From Lentisphaeria bacterium (lineage in GTDB: Bacteria; Verrucomicrobiota; Lentisphaeria; Victivallales; UBA1829): a DNA stretch of 62,243 nt. A program made the translations under genes and the position numbers. Position 1 is the stretch's first letter, and every line of letters begins with the position of its first letter. Below, piece by piece: positions 1-8,414 of the stretch. The stretch covers positions 1 to 62,243 of the forward strand of contig JAGCTY010000104.1 in NCBI GenBank assembly GCA_017963105.1, given 5' to 3'. The notes beneath the pieces were generated by a model, which ran no database searches, was not told the origin of the DNA, and worked only from the letters and a program-made list of their open reading frames with translations.

Positions 1-2064
1 GCGCACGTGGAAGCCGAGGATGATGGCGTTGGCGCTGCTGGCGAGCATCACGTCGTTTTCCGTGATGGCGCCGACGTCCGAATGGATGACCTCGATGCTG
101 ATCTTCGGGTTCGATTTCTTCTTCAGGGACTCCACGATCGCCTCGGTCGAGCCGCGGACGTCCGCCTTCACCACGACCTTCAGGTCGTTGCGCTTGCCTT
201 CCTCCATCTGGGAGAAGAGGGCTTCGAGTCCGGCGGCGACGGGTTTCGAGGAAAGGGTTTCCCGGCGGTTTTCCTCTTCGCGGGCTTCGCCGAGGGATTT
301 TGCGACGGCGAGCGATTCGCAGACGGCCAGTTTCGTTCCCGCGGGCGGGACGCCGGAGAGGCCGACGACCTTGACCGGGGTGCTGGGGCCGGCGAGCGGG
401 ACGCGGTGTCCGCGGCTGTCGATCAGGGACCTGACCTTGCCGTAATACTGGCCGCAGATGATGGCGTCGCCGACGCGGAGCGTGCCGTTCTTGACGACGA
501 CGTTCGCCGTGGCGCCGAGGCCGGGTTCCAGTTCGGATTCCAGCACGAACGCCTGCGCCGGGTTCTTCGGATTCGCCTTCAGCTCCAGCATTTCCGCCTC
601 GAGCAGGATGCGTTCCAGGAGGTCGTCGATGCCCGCGCCCGTGCGGGCGGAAACTTTGATCGCGGCGACCTGTCCGCCCCAGTCTTCGGGCATCAGGTCG
701 TGTTCCTGCATGTTGCGGATGACACGGTCGTAGTTTGCCTCGGGGAGGTCCATTTTGTTGACGGCGACGATGATCGGCACCTTGGCGGCCTTGGCGTGGT
801 TCAGCGCCTCGATCGTCTGCGGCATGAAGCCGTCGTCCGCCGCCACGACCAGCACCACGATGTCGGTCACGTTGGCCCCGCGGGCACGCATCTGGGTGAA
901 CGCCTCATGGCCGGGCGTGTCGACGAACGTGATGGTCTTGCCGTCGAGGTTGACGACGGACGCGCCGATGCTCTGGGTGATGCCCCCGGCTTCGGACGCG
1001 GTCACGTGGGTCTTGCGGATGCAGTCCTGGAGAGAGGTCTTGCCGTGGTCGACGTGGCCCATGAATGTCACGATCGGGGGACGCTCCTTGAGCTCGGATT
1101 CGGCGCAGGAATACACACGGTCTTCGGGCGCGACGGTCTCCTCCACCTCGTTTTTAAGCATGTGGAGGTCCTTGTCGCGGTGGTCCACGACGAGCTTGCA
1201 GCCGAATTTCTCCGCGAGCTTCTGGGCGACCTCGGATTCCACGGTCTGGTTGATGTTCGCCAGCACGTTCATCATCATGAGGCTCATGATGACTTCGTTC
1301 GGCTTGCGCCCGATGGCGTCGGCGAGCGCCTTCACCACGATCGGGGTCTTGATATGCACCTCGCGGCCGGGGGCGCCGCCCGCGGCCTGCGGTTCGTTCT
1401 GACGGTTGTCGCGGTTGTCGCGGTTGTCGCGTCCCCGGTTGTCCCGGTTGCGGTTGTCGCGGTTGTCGCGTCCGCCGCCCCGGTTGTCGCGGTTGTCGCG
1501 TCCGCCGCCCCGGTTGTCGCGGTTGTCATGCCCTGCGGGGCCGCGCGTCTCGTGACGGAAATTCTTGCCTCCGCCGGGATGGTTGAACCGTTCGCGGTGC
1601 CCCTGCATGACGTCGTCCGGGTCGTCGAGGTCGGACGTGAATTTTGCGGCGTTTCCGCCGAGGACATGCTGCGGTTTGGGCTGGGCCTGCGGCTTCGGCT
1701 GAACCGGGGCGGGAGCCTGCGGTTTGGGCTGGGCCTGCGGCTTCGGCTGAACCGGGGCGGGAGCCTGCGGTTTGGGCTGGGCCTGCGGCTTCGGCGTTTT
1801 CTGTTTCGGCTCCTCCTGTTTTTTCGGAGCGGGAGCGGGCTTCGCCGCCTTTTCGGGCTGCGCGGCAGGCTTGCTCCCGGATGCGGACTCCGCGCCATCC
1901 ATGAGCTTGAATTTTACGATGAGCTTGTCGATTGCGTCCGGGGGAAGGTTGGACGCCGGGGTCTTTCCTTTATATCCGAGATCGTCGAGCGCGGCGATCA
2001 CGTCTTTGTTCGGGAGGTTCTTCTGCGCCGCCCAGTCTCTGATTCTGATGTTATTGCTGGCCAT
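1..2064 (-). CDS. infB: Translation initiation factor IF-2, 3' end cut by window edge
   Basis: IF-2 is the GTPase that brings initiator tRNA to the 30S subunit. The ATG at 2064 follows a GGAG, and the frame runs off the window, leaving 688 codons. The order is an IF2_N domain (1-53), a Pro/Gln/Lys-rich linker (about 60-140), an Asp/Arg/Asn-rich repeat linker (about 165-215), a second IF2_N-like helical domain (about 225-285), then the G domain with GHVDHGKTS near 335, DTPGHE near 381 and NKMD near 435, followed by the start of domains II and III. It lies 36 bp downstream of nusA, the classical nusA-infB order. The long linkers are built from tandem DNA repeats, annotated separately. Confidence 0.97.
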   Translation of the reverse strand, partial: MASNNIRIRDWAAQKNLPNKDVIAALDDLGYKGKTPASNLPPDAIDKLIVKFKLMDGAESASGSKPAAQPEKAAKPAPAPKKQEEPKQKTPKPQAQPKPQAPAPVQPKPQAQPKPQAPAPVQPKPQAQPKPQHVLGGNAAKFTSDLDDPDDVMQGHRERFNHPGGGKNFRHETRGPAGHDNRDNRGGGRDNRDNRGGGRDNRDNRNRDNRGRDNRDNRDNRQNEPQAAGGAPGREVHIKTPIVVKALADAIGRKPNEVIMSLMMMNVLANINQTVESEVAQKLAEKFGCKLVVDHRDKDLHMLKNEVEETVAPEDRVYSCAESELKERPPIVTFMGHVDHGKTSLQDCIRKTHVTASEAGGITQSIGASVVNLDGKTITFVDTPGHEAFTQMRARGANVTDIVVLVVAADDGFMPQTIEALNHAKAAKVPIIVAVNKMDLPEANYDRVIRNMQEHDLMPEDWGGQVAAIKVSARTGAGIDDLLERILLEAEMLELKANPKNPAQAFVLESELEPGLGATANVVVKNGTLRVGDAIICGQYYGKVRSLIDSRGHRVPLAGPSTPVKVVGLSGVPPAGTKLAVCESLAVAKSLGEAREEENRRETLSSKPVAAGLEALFSQMEEGKRNDLKVVVKADVRGSTEAIVESLKKKSNPKISIEVIHSDVGAITENDVMLASSANAIILGFHVR
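1451..1527. repeat. 30-bp tandem repeat inside infB (Arg/Asp/Asn linker)
   Basis: Units start at 1451 and 1481, with a third partial unit from 1511 to 1527. The 30-bp length is a multiple of three, so it encodes repeats of the type [10 protein letters not shown]. Shorter CGGTTGTCG elements extend the array upstream to about 1413. The encoded linker is charged and probably disordered, and its length should vary by slippage. Confidence 0.85.
1673..1794. repeat. 48-bp tandem repeat inside infB (Pro/Gln/Lys linker)
   Basis: Two full copies (1673-1720 and 1721-1768) are virtually identical, and a third partial copy runs to about 1794. The unit encodes a 16-residue Pro-Lys-Gln-Ala repeat. The near identity at DNA level points to recent expansion rather than selection on the peptide alone. 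Confidence 0.9.
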
Positions 2065-2100
2065 GATGGGTACTCCTCAAATCAGGCGGTTCCGCCGTCG

Positions 2101-3396
2101 TTACGGCTGTTCGCTTTCCGCGTCGGCGTTCCCGGCGGGCTGTTCCGCGGGCGCGGCGGCTTTCGCGGCCGCGACGGCCTGCGCGATGCCCGCGCGGTCT
2201 TCGTCGGTGAGTTCGGCGATGGACGCGAGGTCCTCAGCGGAAGCGTTGCCGAGGCCGTCGACGGTCAGGTAGCCGTGTTCGACGAGCGCTGCGGCGGCTT
2301 CGGCGGAAACGCCGGCCATGGACGCCAGTTCGGCGGCTGCTTCCTGTTTCCTGCGGGCAAATTCCTCCTCCTCGCTCTCCTCGATGACAATGTTGATGTT
2401 CCACTGGATGAGACGCTGCGTGAGGCGGACGTTCTGCGCCTTGCGGCCGAACGCGAGGCGGGAGTTTTCGTGGTCGACATGGAGCGTGATGGTCTTCGTG
2501 GCGGGATTGATCTCGATGTCGAGAAGCTTCGCCGGGTGCATGGCGTTCGCGATGAACGTCTTCAGGTCGCTGCTGTACGGGATCACGTCGATGCGTTCGC
2601 TGCCGAGCTCGTTTGTGATGTTGCGGACGCGGAGCCCGCGCATCCCGACGCAGGCGCCGACGGGGTCGACGCGCGGGTCGTTGGACTTGACGGCGACCTT
2701 GGTGCGGGATCCGGGGGCGCGCGCGATGCCGACGATCTCGACCACGCCGTCATGGATTTCGGAGACTTCGCGTTCGAAGAGGCGGCGGACGAAATTGTTG
2801 GACGTGCGGGTGAGGATGAGGCTCGGCCCGGACCCTTCCATGTCGACCTTCACGAGCAGGGCGCTGATGCGGTCGCCCGCGGAGAACTGTTCGCCCGGGA
2901 TGCGGTCGCGTCCGGCGATGATGCCCTGGGATTTCTTGATGTCGACCACGATCCCGGCGGCGTCCGCGTGATGGACCGTGCCGTTCACGATCTCGCCGAC
3001 CTTGTCCTTGAACTCGTCGTGCACGAGGTCCTTTTCCGCCTTGCGGAGCAGCTGCCAGATGGTCTGGCGCGCGGTCTGCGCGGCGATGCGGCCAAAGTCG
3101 GTCGACTTCACTTCCCACTCCACGATGTCGCCGACTTTCGCGCCGGGGATGCGGCGCACGGCCTCGGAGAGAAGGATTTCGTCGTCAGTGAGGACTTCCT
3201 CGACGACTTTCAGATGGGCCCATGCCTTCAGTTCTCCGGTGCGGAGATTGACTTTCACGTTCAGATCGGTTGCGGGATGGGCGCTTTTCCGGTATGCGGA
3301 AAGGATCGCCTGCTCCAGTGCCTTGACCACCTGCTCTTTGCTGATGCCGCGTTCCTGCTCGATGTATTCGAGCATTGCCAGTAGTTCGTTGTTCAT
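2101..3396 (-). CDS. nusA: Transcription termination/antitermination factor NusA
   Basis: NusA binds RNA polymerase and modulates pausing, termination and antitermination. The 431-residue protein has the NusA N-terminal domain (about 1-125), an S1 domain (about 133-198, with GEIVNGTVHHAD) and two KH domains (about 225-345, with the conserved DPVGACVGMRG stretch). An acidic C-terminal extension carries a helix-hairpin-helix-like repeat (about 365-415). The start MNNELLAML is typical of the family and follows a GGAGG-type ribosome site. No rimP precedes it, unlike the rimP-nusA-infB order common elsewhere. Confidence 0.97.
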   Translation of the reverse strand: MNNELLAMLEYIEQERGISKEQVVKALEQAILSAYRKSAHPATDLNVKVNLRTGELKAWAHLKVVEEVLTDDEILLSEAVRRIPGAKVGDIVEWEVKSTDFGRIAAQTARQTIWQLLRKAEKDLVHDEFKDKVGEIVNGTVHHADAAGIVVDIKKSQGIIAGRDRIPGEQFSAGDRISALLVKVDMEGSGPSLILTRTSNNFVRRLFEREVSEIHDGVVEIVGIARAPGSRTKVAVKSNDPRVDPVGACVGMRGLRVRNITNELGSERIDVIPYSSDLKTFIANAMHPAKLLDIEINPATKTITLHVDHENSRLAFGRKAQNVRLTQRLIQWNINIVIEESEEEEFARRKQEAAAELASMAGVSAEAAAALVEHGYLTVDGLGNASAEDLASIAELTDEDRAGIAQAVAAAKAAAPAEQPAGNADAESEQP

Positions 3397-3690
3397 TCTG
3401 TTTGCCTCCAGGTGTCGGATTCGTTTGTGGTATCGTGATGCCGGGGGCGGCTTCCGCCGTCCGCGGGTTCCTGTTTGTTCCGCGCCGTGTCCCGCGCCTC
3501 GTTTCCCGCATACAAATGCAAAACAACCCCACAGGCCCCTGACCGTCCGATTGCGTGAACCGCATTGTTCGCGGTTCCGCAGTCATCCGCTTCGAAGGGT
3601 CTGGCGGTTTTCCTGCATGACCGGATGCGCCCTGCGGCGCGGTCCGTCGTCTTTGTACCGGGATCCGCCGGAGCGAACCACAGCATTAAT

Positions 3691-3718
3691 ACAATACATC
3701 GAAAAGAAGATAGTTCAA
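3691..3718 (-). promoter_or_regulatory. Candidate promoter for nusA-infB
   Basis: On the minus strand TTGAAC (3718-3713) is separated by 16 bp from TATTGT (3696-3691). This would give a leader of about 290 nt before nusA. The long stretch 3397-3800 holds no convincing gene. The promoter fits the style of the window, but its -10 box is imperfect. Confidence 0.4.
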
Positions 3719-3800
3719 GTTTTTTCTTCATAAAAAGCGTGAAAAACTTCTTCCGCGCCGGGAAAAACGGAAAAAAAAGCCGCTTTTTCCGCTTTCCGTC

Positions 3801-3829
3801 TTGAAAAACAACTTGCGACATGGTATATT
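3801..3829 (+). promoter_or_regulatory. Promoter of rpsT
   Basis: TTGAAA (3801-3806), a 17-bp spacer and TATATT (3824-3829) lie about 70 bp upstream of the rpsT start. Confidence 0.8.
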
Positions 3830-3897
3830 AATTGTTCAAACTAAAACTGAATACGCATTTTGTCTGAAAAACATATCGAAAACCGAAAGGTGACACC

Positions 3898-4182
3898 ATG
3901 CCCAAAACGTATGTCCGCAAGTCCGCTGTGAAGACGCAGCGCAACAGCGAAAAAGCACGCATCAAAAACAAATCCCACAGAAACGCTCTCGCCACGCTCG
4001 AAAAGACCTTCCGCGCGGCCGCCGCTTCCGATGACAAGGCCGCCGTCGCCGAGCTCTACCGCAAGGAATGCTCCGCCCTCGACAAGGCCGTCAAGGTCGG
4101 CGTGATCCACGAGAACAAGGCCAACCGCAAGAAATCCCGCCTTGCCGCGCTGGTTGCTGCGAAGGACGCGAAGCCCGAGTAA
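3898..4182 (+). CDS. rpsT: 30S ribosomal protein S20 (bS20)
   Basis: This is a small, basic, helical 16S rRNA-binding protein of 94 residues. The N-terminal half is rich in Lys/Arg, with the S20 hallmark SEKARIKNKSHRNAL followed by a helical hairpin, and it ends in an Ala/Lys-rich tail. It is monocistronic, with its own promoter at 3801 and a strong hairpin terminator at 4338. An AAAGG ribosome site sits just upstream of the ATG. Confidence 0.95.
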   Translation: MPKTYVRKSAVKTQRNSEKARIKNKSHRNALATLEKTFRAAAASDDKAAVAELYRKECSALDKAVKVGVIHENKANRKKSRLAALVAAKDAKPE

Positions 4183-4337
4183 GCAGGCTTTTCTCACGGA
4201 CGGCGGATCCGTCCGCCTCCCTTGGACATCTCCCGGGCAGTTACCTGTCCGGAAGGAACGGGTTTCTTATCCTGTTTCCGTGATGTTCAGGGGTGCCGTT
4301 TCCGTTTGTCCGTCAATTTGTTTGTTCCGATTTGCAG

Positions 4338-4364
4338 CCCTCCGGTTCGCCGGAGGGTTTTTTT
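4338..4364 (+). terminator. Rho-independent terminator of rpsT
   Basis: An 8-bp perfect stem CCCTCCGG/CCGGAGGG with a TTCG tetraloop is followed directly by seven T residues. Confidence 0.93.
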
Positions 4365-4389
4365 CGTGTTTGTCCTGCCGGATTGTCTG

Positions 4390-4434
4390 AAAAAAGCCCG
4401 TCAGATCCGGGATCCTGTTCCGGAAATGACGAGC
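4390..4434 (-). terminator. Terminator of the ftsA-to-kinase operon
   Basis: Read on the minus strand, the stem GCTCGTCA/TGACGGGC (one G-T pair) with an inner TCCGG/CCGGA stem is followed by a T-run. On the plus strand the same hairpin also has a T-rich tail, so it may work in both directions. Confidence 0.7.
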
Positions 4435-4493
4435 TTTGTTTTTTTCCGTATCTTGGACCGTGCCGCATCCGGGCCGGGTCGCCTGAGCCGGGC

Positions 4494-5330
4494 TCAGCGG
4501 GGCGTTTTCGCGCACTTCTTTTCGATGGCGCGGACGAGATGCCCGAGCGGGGGGATCCAGCCGGGCGCGACCTCGGAATAGGCGGCGAGGAGGAGTTCGG
4601 CGGTGGCGTCGCACGAGATGAAGTCGTCGAGGGCGGGCCTGTGTTTGGCGGCCTCGATGCAGATGGCTGCGCCGAGGGAGCCCAGGTCGCGCAGGATGCT
4701 ACGTTCGGAGAGGTGCCCGGACCAGGACCGCAGCCATCCGGGGTTCCAGAGGGAGAGGACGGCCCCGCGGTAATAGAAGTGTTCGAGGCGGAAATCGCCG
4801 TGGAAAAGCCTGGCGGAATGGAGAGAGGCGATGAGGCGGGAACTGTCTTCGATGAAGAGCGCGATGCGCGCCCTGGCGTTGGGGCGGCAGAAGATGTCCG
4901 TGGCCTCTTCCGCGTCGGAGACGGACTCCATGATCAGGTAGACGGCCTTGATGATGATTCCTTTTCTGCGGAAACCGATGGCCCTGACTGCGGGCGTGGA
5001 GATGCCGGCGTCGGCGGCGCGCGCGGCCCATTCTGCGCGTCGGAAAGGATTCGTGAAGGAGAAGAGGTTGCGGAGCCCGAGGCCGGTCGGATAGATGCGT
5101 TTTTTGAGGTAGAGCGCGGGCATCAGCGCGGTTTCGGGGCGGAGCCCGGACCAGAATCCCGGGACGGTGTCCGGCTCAATGTACGGGTCGAAGAAATCGT
5201 CGATGCGCAGGATGTCGTCGTTGGAGATGGTGAACAGCTCGGGGACGGGGAAGATGAATCTGAGGGATCCGTTGTCGGCGTTGACGAAAAGCGGCGTATT
5301 GCCGCTCGGAGTGAAGAAATGTTTGCTCAT
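4494..5330 (-). CDS. LPS-kinase-family pseudokinase
   Basis: This 278-residue protein is related to the Kdo/WaaP/InaA lipopolysaccharide kinase family and to the gene just upstream. The catalytic-loop region is recognisable (HGDFRLEH, 177-184), but the Asn expected at the end of this motif is His184. The DFG-equivalent Asp is replaced by Asn196 (LWNPGW). A lysine pair (76-77) may stand for the ATP lysine, and no glycine loop is evident. The kinase fold therefore looks kept while metal binding is lost, as in pseudokinases; that is inference. It overlaps the preceding kinase gene by 4 bp (ATGA) and ends the operon before the terminator at 4390-4434. Confidence 0.7.
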   Translation of the reverse strand: MSKHFFTPSGNTPLFVNADNGSLRFIFPVPELFTISNDDILRIDDFFDPYIEPDTVPGFWSGLRPETALMPALYLKKRIYPTGLGLRNLFSFTNPFRRAEWAARAADAGISTPAVRAIGFRRKGIIIKAVYLIMESVSDAEEATDIFCRPNARARIALFIEDSSRLIASLHSARLFHGDFRLEHFYYRGAVLSLWNPGWLRSWSGHLSERSILRDLGSLGAAICIEAAKHRPALDDFISCDATAELLLAAYSEVAPGWIPPLGHLVRAIEKKCAKTPR

Positions 5331-6220
5331 GCGTGATGTCCTCCATAATCGAACCGGAGCTTTCGTTTGTTCAGCCAGCGGACGCGTGCGACGTCCATGA
5401 CCTCGGATGCGGCGGGCGCGGGCGTTTTCGCGGCGGCGGAATAGGCGTCGAGCAGGTCGTCCGTGACCCGGTCCAGATCGAAGAATTCATCGGGGAATGC
5501 GGGGTTCTGTTCGGCGAAGATCAGGACGGACGAGACGATGCGTCCGAGTTCGCGGACGACGAGTTCGTGCGGGACTTCGCCGGGGAATAGCTGCGCGGAG
5601 TCCAGGTCCCAGACGCCGCACGGGGCGTCGTCGGCTGTGCGGTAGAGGTTGACGAGTTTCAGGTCGCCGTGGTAGAACCCGTGGCCGTGGAGCACGGCGG
5701 CGACGCGGGCGACCTCGCGGATGACCGCGGGCATTCCGGCGGGGGCGTCGGGGCGTTCGATCACATACGACATCAGGTCGCGGGCGTCCGTCAGGGCGTC
5801 GGTGACCAGGTATCCGGCGAGCAGGAAGTGCGCGAAGCGTCTTTCCCCGGCGGCGAGCACGCGCGGGGTCATGATCCCGGCTGCCTCCACGCGCTGTGCG
5901 GCGACCGCGGCGCGGAAGGCGCGGGCAGGGATGAAGAAGTATTTGAAGGTGTACTCGAAGCCGTGGACGCGATTCCGCTTGACGAAAATCTTCTGTCCGC
6001 CGGGAAGCGTCCAGACGGACGCGCTGGACGCCCACGAGACTTTCGCATGGGCGCCGTCCCGGATCATGGCGTCGGATTCGGCGAAATGCTCCGCGAGGTA
6101 GTCCTGCGCGGGTCCGGGCGGCACGGCGAAGCGGTACGGGCCTTTCCGCACCTCAAGCACGCCGGGCAGCGCCAGAAACCGTTCACGGCAATGGAAATAG
6201 TCTACGCCTATCTTTTTCAC
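5327..6220 (-). CDS. Lipopolysaccharide kinase (Kdo/WaaP/InaA family)
   Basis: This 297-residue protein is predicted to phosphorylate lipid A-core sugars such as Kdo or heptose at the inner membrane. It has a candidate ATP lysine (FVK, residue 81), the catalytic loop HGDLKLVN (184-191) with Asp186 and Asn191, and the metal-binding DLD (205-207) that replaces DFG in this family. It overlaps the M28 peptidase stop upstream and the pseudokinase start downstream by 4 bp each, so translation of the three is probably coupled. The exact sugar substrate cannot be told from sequence. Confidence 0.8.
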   Translation of the reverse strand: MKKIGVDYFHCRERFLALPGVLEVRKGPYRFAVPPGPAQDYLAEHFAESDAMIRDGAHAKVSWASSASVWTLPGGQKIFVKRNRVHGFEYTFKYFFIPARAFRAAVAAQRVEAAGIMTPRVLAAGERRFAHFLLAGYLVTDALTDARDLMSYVIERPDAPAGMPAVIREVARVAAVLHGHGFYHGDLKLVNLYRTADDAPCGVWDLDSAQLFPGEVPHELVVRELGRIVSSVLIFAEQNPAFPDEFFDLDRVTDDLLDAYSAAAKTPAPAASEVMDVARVRWLNKRKLRFDYGGHHA

Positions 6221-7158
6221 AGGTCAGCGAATCCGGTTTCGGCGAGCCGCCAGACGGTGCGGAGCGCTACGTCCGCGGCGGTCCTGATGCTCTCCGCCGA
6301 GATCTTGTCCATGGTGTCGGCTCCGGTGTGCCAGTAGCTGTTCTTCGGGCCGTAGTCGAAGTCGATCAGATCGACGGCGGGGAGATTCGCCTGAAGGAAC
6401 GGGTAGTGGTCGTCGAGCATGTTGACCTTGCCGCGCGAGAACTTGCCGGCGTATCCGGCGGCGGCCGCTTCGGCCATCACGACGTCCGCGAGCGCGGGCG
6501 TGGAATTGCCGGCGAGCTCGATATTCAGGTCCTTGTCGCCGATCATGTCCAGCAGGATCATGGCGCGGCAGCGTGCCATGTCCCCTGACTGGCGGAGCCC
6601 GGCCACATAGGCGCGGCTGCCGACCAGTCCGTCGGTTTCCGTGTACTGGTAAAGCGCCTCCTCGCCGTCGAAGAAGACGAACCGGATGCCGCATGGCAGG
6701 CTGCTTGTCTGCATGTGCTCAATGCATACGCGTGCCATTGCGAGCAGCGCGCCGACGCCCGATGCGCCGTCGTTCGCTCCGGCGAAATCCGGCACGCTGA
6801 AGAGCCGCTTGGTGTCGTGGTGCGCGCCGATGATGACGAAATCGGGCTTCTTGCCGGGGAACGTGATCTCGACGTTGTATTCGCCGTGCGCGGAGGGCGG
6901 GATGCGGACGTTTCCGCCGGTTTTTTCGAAGCCGGGGATATTTTTCGCCTGCTCCGCGATCCATTCCGCGGACTTTTTCGCGCCCTCGGTTCGGAATATC
7001 TTCGGCCCGAGGTCGTAGTTTTCCTGCGCGTACTTCAGTGCGAGCTCGCCGTCGACCGTCGGCGGGGCGATCTTCTTTTCGTTGCAGGCGGAAACTGCTG
7101 CCGCGGCGAGCGCGGCGGCGATCAAAAGGGAAGCAAGGCGGAGACGTGCTTTTTTCAT
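6217..7158 (-). CDS. M28-family zinc peptidase or glutaminyl cyclase-like lipoprotein
   Basis: This 313-residue protein has a lipoprotein signal peptide (1-24, lipobox ending at Cys25), so it should be membrane anchored on the periplasmic side. The M28 zinc-site pattern is present: HHD (113-115), Asp130 in GANDG, the FFDGEE pair (about 164-167), an Asp in LLDMIGD and a final His in SYWHTG. The C-terminal arrangement ending in WHTGADTMD resembles glutaminyl-peptide cyclotransferases as much as aminopeptidases, so the reaction is left open. It starts 5 bp after ftsZ ends and is clearly in the same operon. Confidence 0.82.
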   Translation of the reverse strand: MKKARLRLASLLIAAALAAAAVSACNEKKIAPPTVDGELALKYAQENYDLGPKIFRTEGAKKSAEWIAEQAKNIPGFEKTGGNVRIPPSAHGEYNVEITFPGKKPDFVIIGAHHDTKRLFSVPDFAGANDGASGVGALLAMARVCIEHMQTSSLPCGIRFVFFDGEEALYQYTETDGLVGSRAYVAGLRQSGDMARCRAMILLDMIGDKDLNIELAGNSTPALADVVMAEAAAAGYAGKFSRGKVNMLDDHYPFLQANLPAVDLIDFDYGPKNSYWHTGADTMDKISAESIRTAADVALRTVWRLAETGFADL

Positions 7159-7163
7159 GGCGG

Positions 7164-8414
7164 TCAGCTCCCCTTGTCGATGCGGATGCTTCGGCGCTGG
7201 TAGGTCGGGATGTCGAGGTCCTCGTCGCGGAAGCGCACGGCGGGGAGCTTCTCGAAGACGCCCTTGTCGTAGCTCTGGAGGCCGAGCTCCACTTCCTCGA
7301 CGTTGTCCAGCGCGGCGGAGAACGGTAGCGCGAGCTCGTCCGTGTGGTCTGGAACGGCCTCCGGGACGGGCGCCGGCGTATGCCGCCGGGGCATGGCGGC
7401 GGGCTTGGATTCGGGCGAATACTGGAAGATGACGGCGGTCATCTGGACGGAGCCGGCGGCTTCGTCGCAGACGTTCGCGCCGGAGAGGAGTTCGATGTTC
7501 TTCGGGAGTGCGCCGGCGGCGAGTTCGAGCGTGCGCTTCAGCTCGCCCAGTTCCAGGTCGGGGCCGCCGGTCAGCGTGACGATCGCCGCGTCGGCGCGCT
7601 TCATGGCCTCGCCGCCGCCGAGGAACGGCGAATCGAGCATCCGCGAAAGCGCGAGGGCGCAGCGGTCGAGCCCGTCGGAATCCTCCGCGAACCCGACGCC
7701 GATGCCGCAGGTCGCCTTGCGTTTGTGCAACGCGCGCATGAACGTGGCGAAATCGGTCCCGACGAGGTCGCGGCAGCGCAGGACCGAGGCGATCCCGACG
7801 ACGGTCGCGGCCATCTCGCGCGCGGAGGTCGCGAAGGCGTTTTCGGCGGGCGTGTCGGGCGGGAGCGTGCTGAACAGCAGGTCGTTCGGCATTGTCAGCA
7901 CCACGTCGGCGAACGGGAGGATTTCCCGGAGGCAGTCGTCCGCGTTCTTGCGACGGGAGTGCGCCTCGAAGGAGAATGGCGTGGTGAGCAGGAAGACGGT
8001 CGGGATGCCTTCCTCGCGGGCGACGCTGGCGAGCGTGCGGACGCCGCCCGTGGCCGTGCCGCCGCCGAGCCCGCCTGTCACGATCAGCAGGGAGAACCCG
8101 CGGACGTGTTCCTTCAGGTTGGCGCGTTCATGGGAGATGGCGCGTTCGCCGCGGATGATGTCCCCGCCGCAGCCGGCGCAGGACTTCGAGTTCCAGTCTG
8201 CGTAGGCGTTGATGACGGCGTCGGCGTGCGTTCCTGCGAGGACGCCGCCGTCGGTGTCGACCGCGAGCGTGACAAGCCACTTTGCGCGGGGATTGGCAAG
8301 GAGGCTTTCGAGGATGCGGATGCCGCAGCCGCCGAGCCCGACGACGAGCGCTTTTCCGTTGCCGATCGGAGCCCGGAAGAAGTCGTCGGGCGGATTTGCT
8401 TTCTGTTCCATCAT
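7164..8414 (-). CDS. ftsZ: Divergent cell division GTPase FtsZ
   Basis: FtsZ forms the division ring. The start at 8414 overlaps the ftsA stop as ATGA, giving 416 residues. The tubulin signature is present but altered (GGLGGGTATGG, 114-124; usual form GGGTGTG), and the P-loop-like region reads GLGGCGIR (26-33). The T7 loop that completes the active site of the neighbouring subunit is usually NLDFAD; here it is GTDFAT (219-224), so the conserved Asn and the second Asp are missing. The extreme C terminus DEDLDIPTYQRR (about 397-408) keeps the FtsA-binding tail. An extra CAGC stretch (79-82) sits in a small insertion. Identity is secure from the ftsA neighbour and tail; the catalytic state is uncertain. 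Confidence 0.88.
   Translation of the reverse strand: MMEQKANPPDDFFRAPIGNGKALVVGLGGCGIRILESLLANPRAKWLVTLAVDTDGGVLAGTHADAVINAYADWNSKSCAGCGGDIIRGERAISHERANLKEHVRGFSLLIVTGGLGGGTATGGVRTLASVAREEGIPTVFLLTTPFSFEAHSRRKNADDCLREILPFADVVLTMPNDLLFSTLPPDTPAENAFATSAREMAATVVGIASVLRCRDLVGTDFATFMRALHKRKATCGIGVGFAEDSDGLDRCALALSRMLDSPFLGGGEAMKRADAAIVTLTGGPDLELGELKRTLELAAGALPKNIELLSGANVCDEAAGSVQMTAVIFQYSPESKPAAMPRRHTPAPVPEAVPDHTDELALPFSAALDNVEEVELGLQSYDKGVFEKLPAVRFRDEDLDIPTYQRRSIRIDKGS

Noticed and set aside
7..3384. A 1,125-codon open frame on the plus strand
   Set aside because: It lies opposite infB and nusA, which are certain. High GC and repeat content keep the antisense frame open, and its composition (Asp/Gly/Arg/Val) is that of a shadow.
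3393..3821. Minus-strand protein gene upstream of nusA
   Set aside because: The frame overlaps the candidate promoter, has mixed composition and no family likeness.
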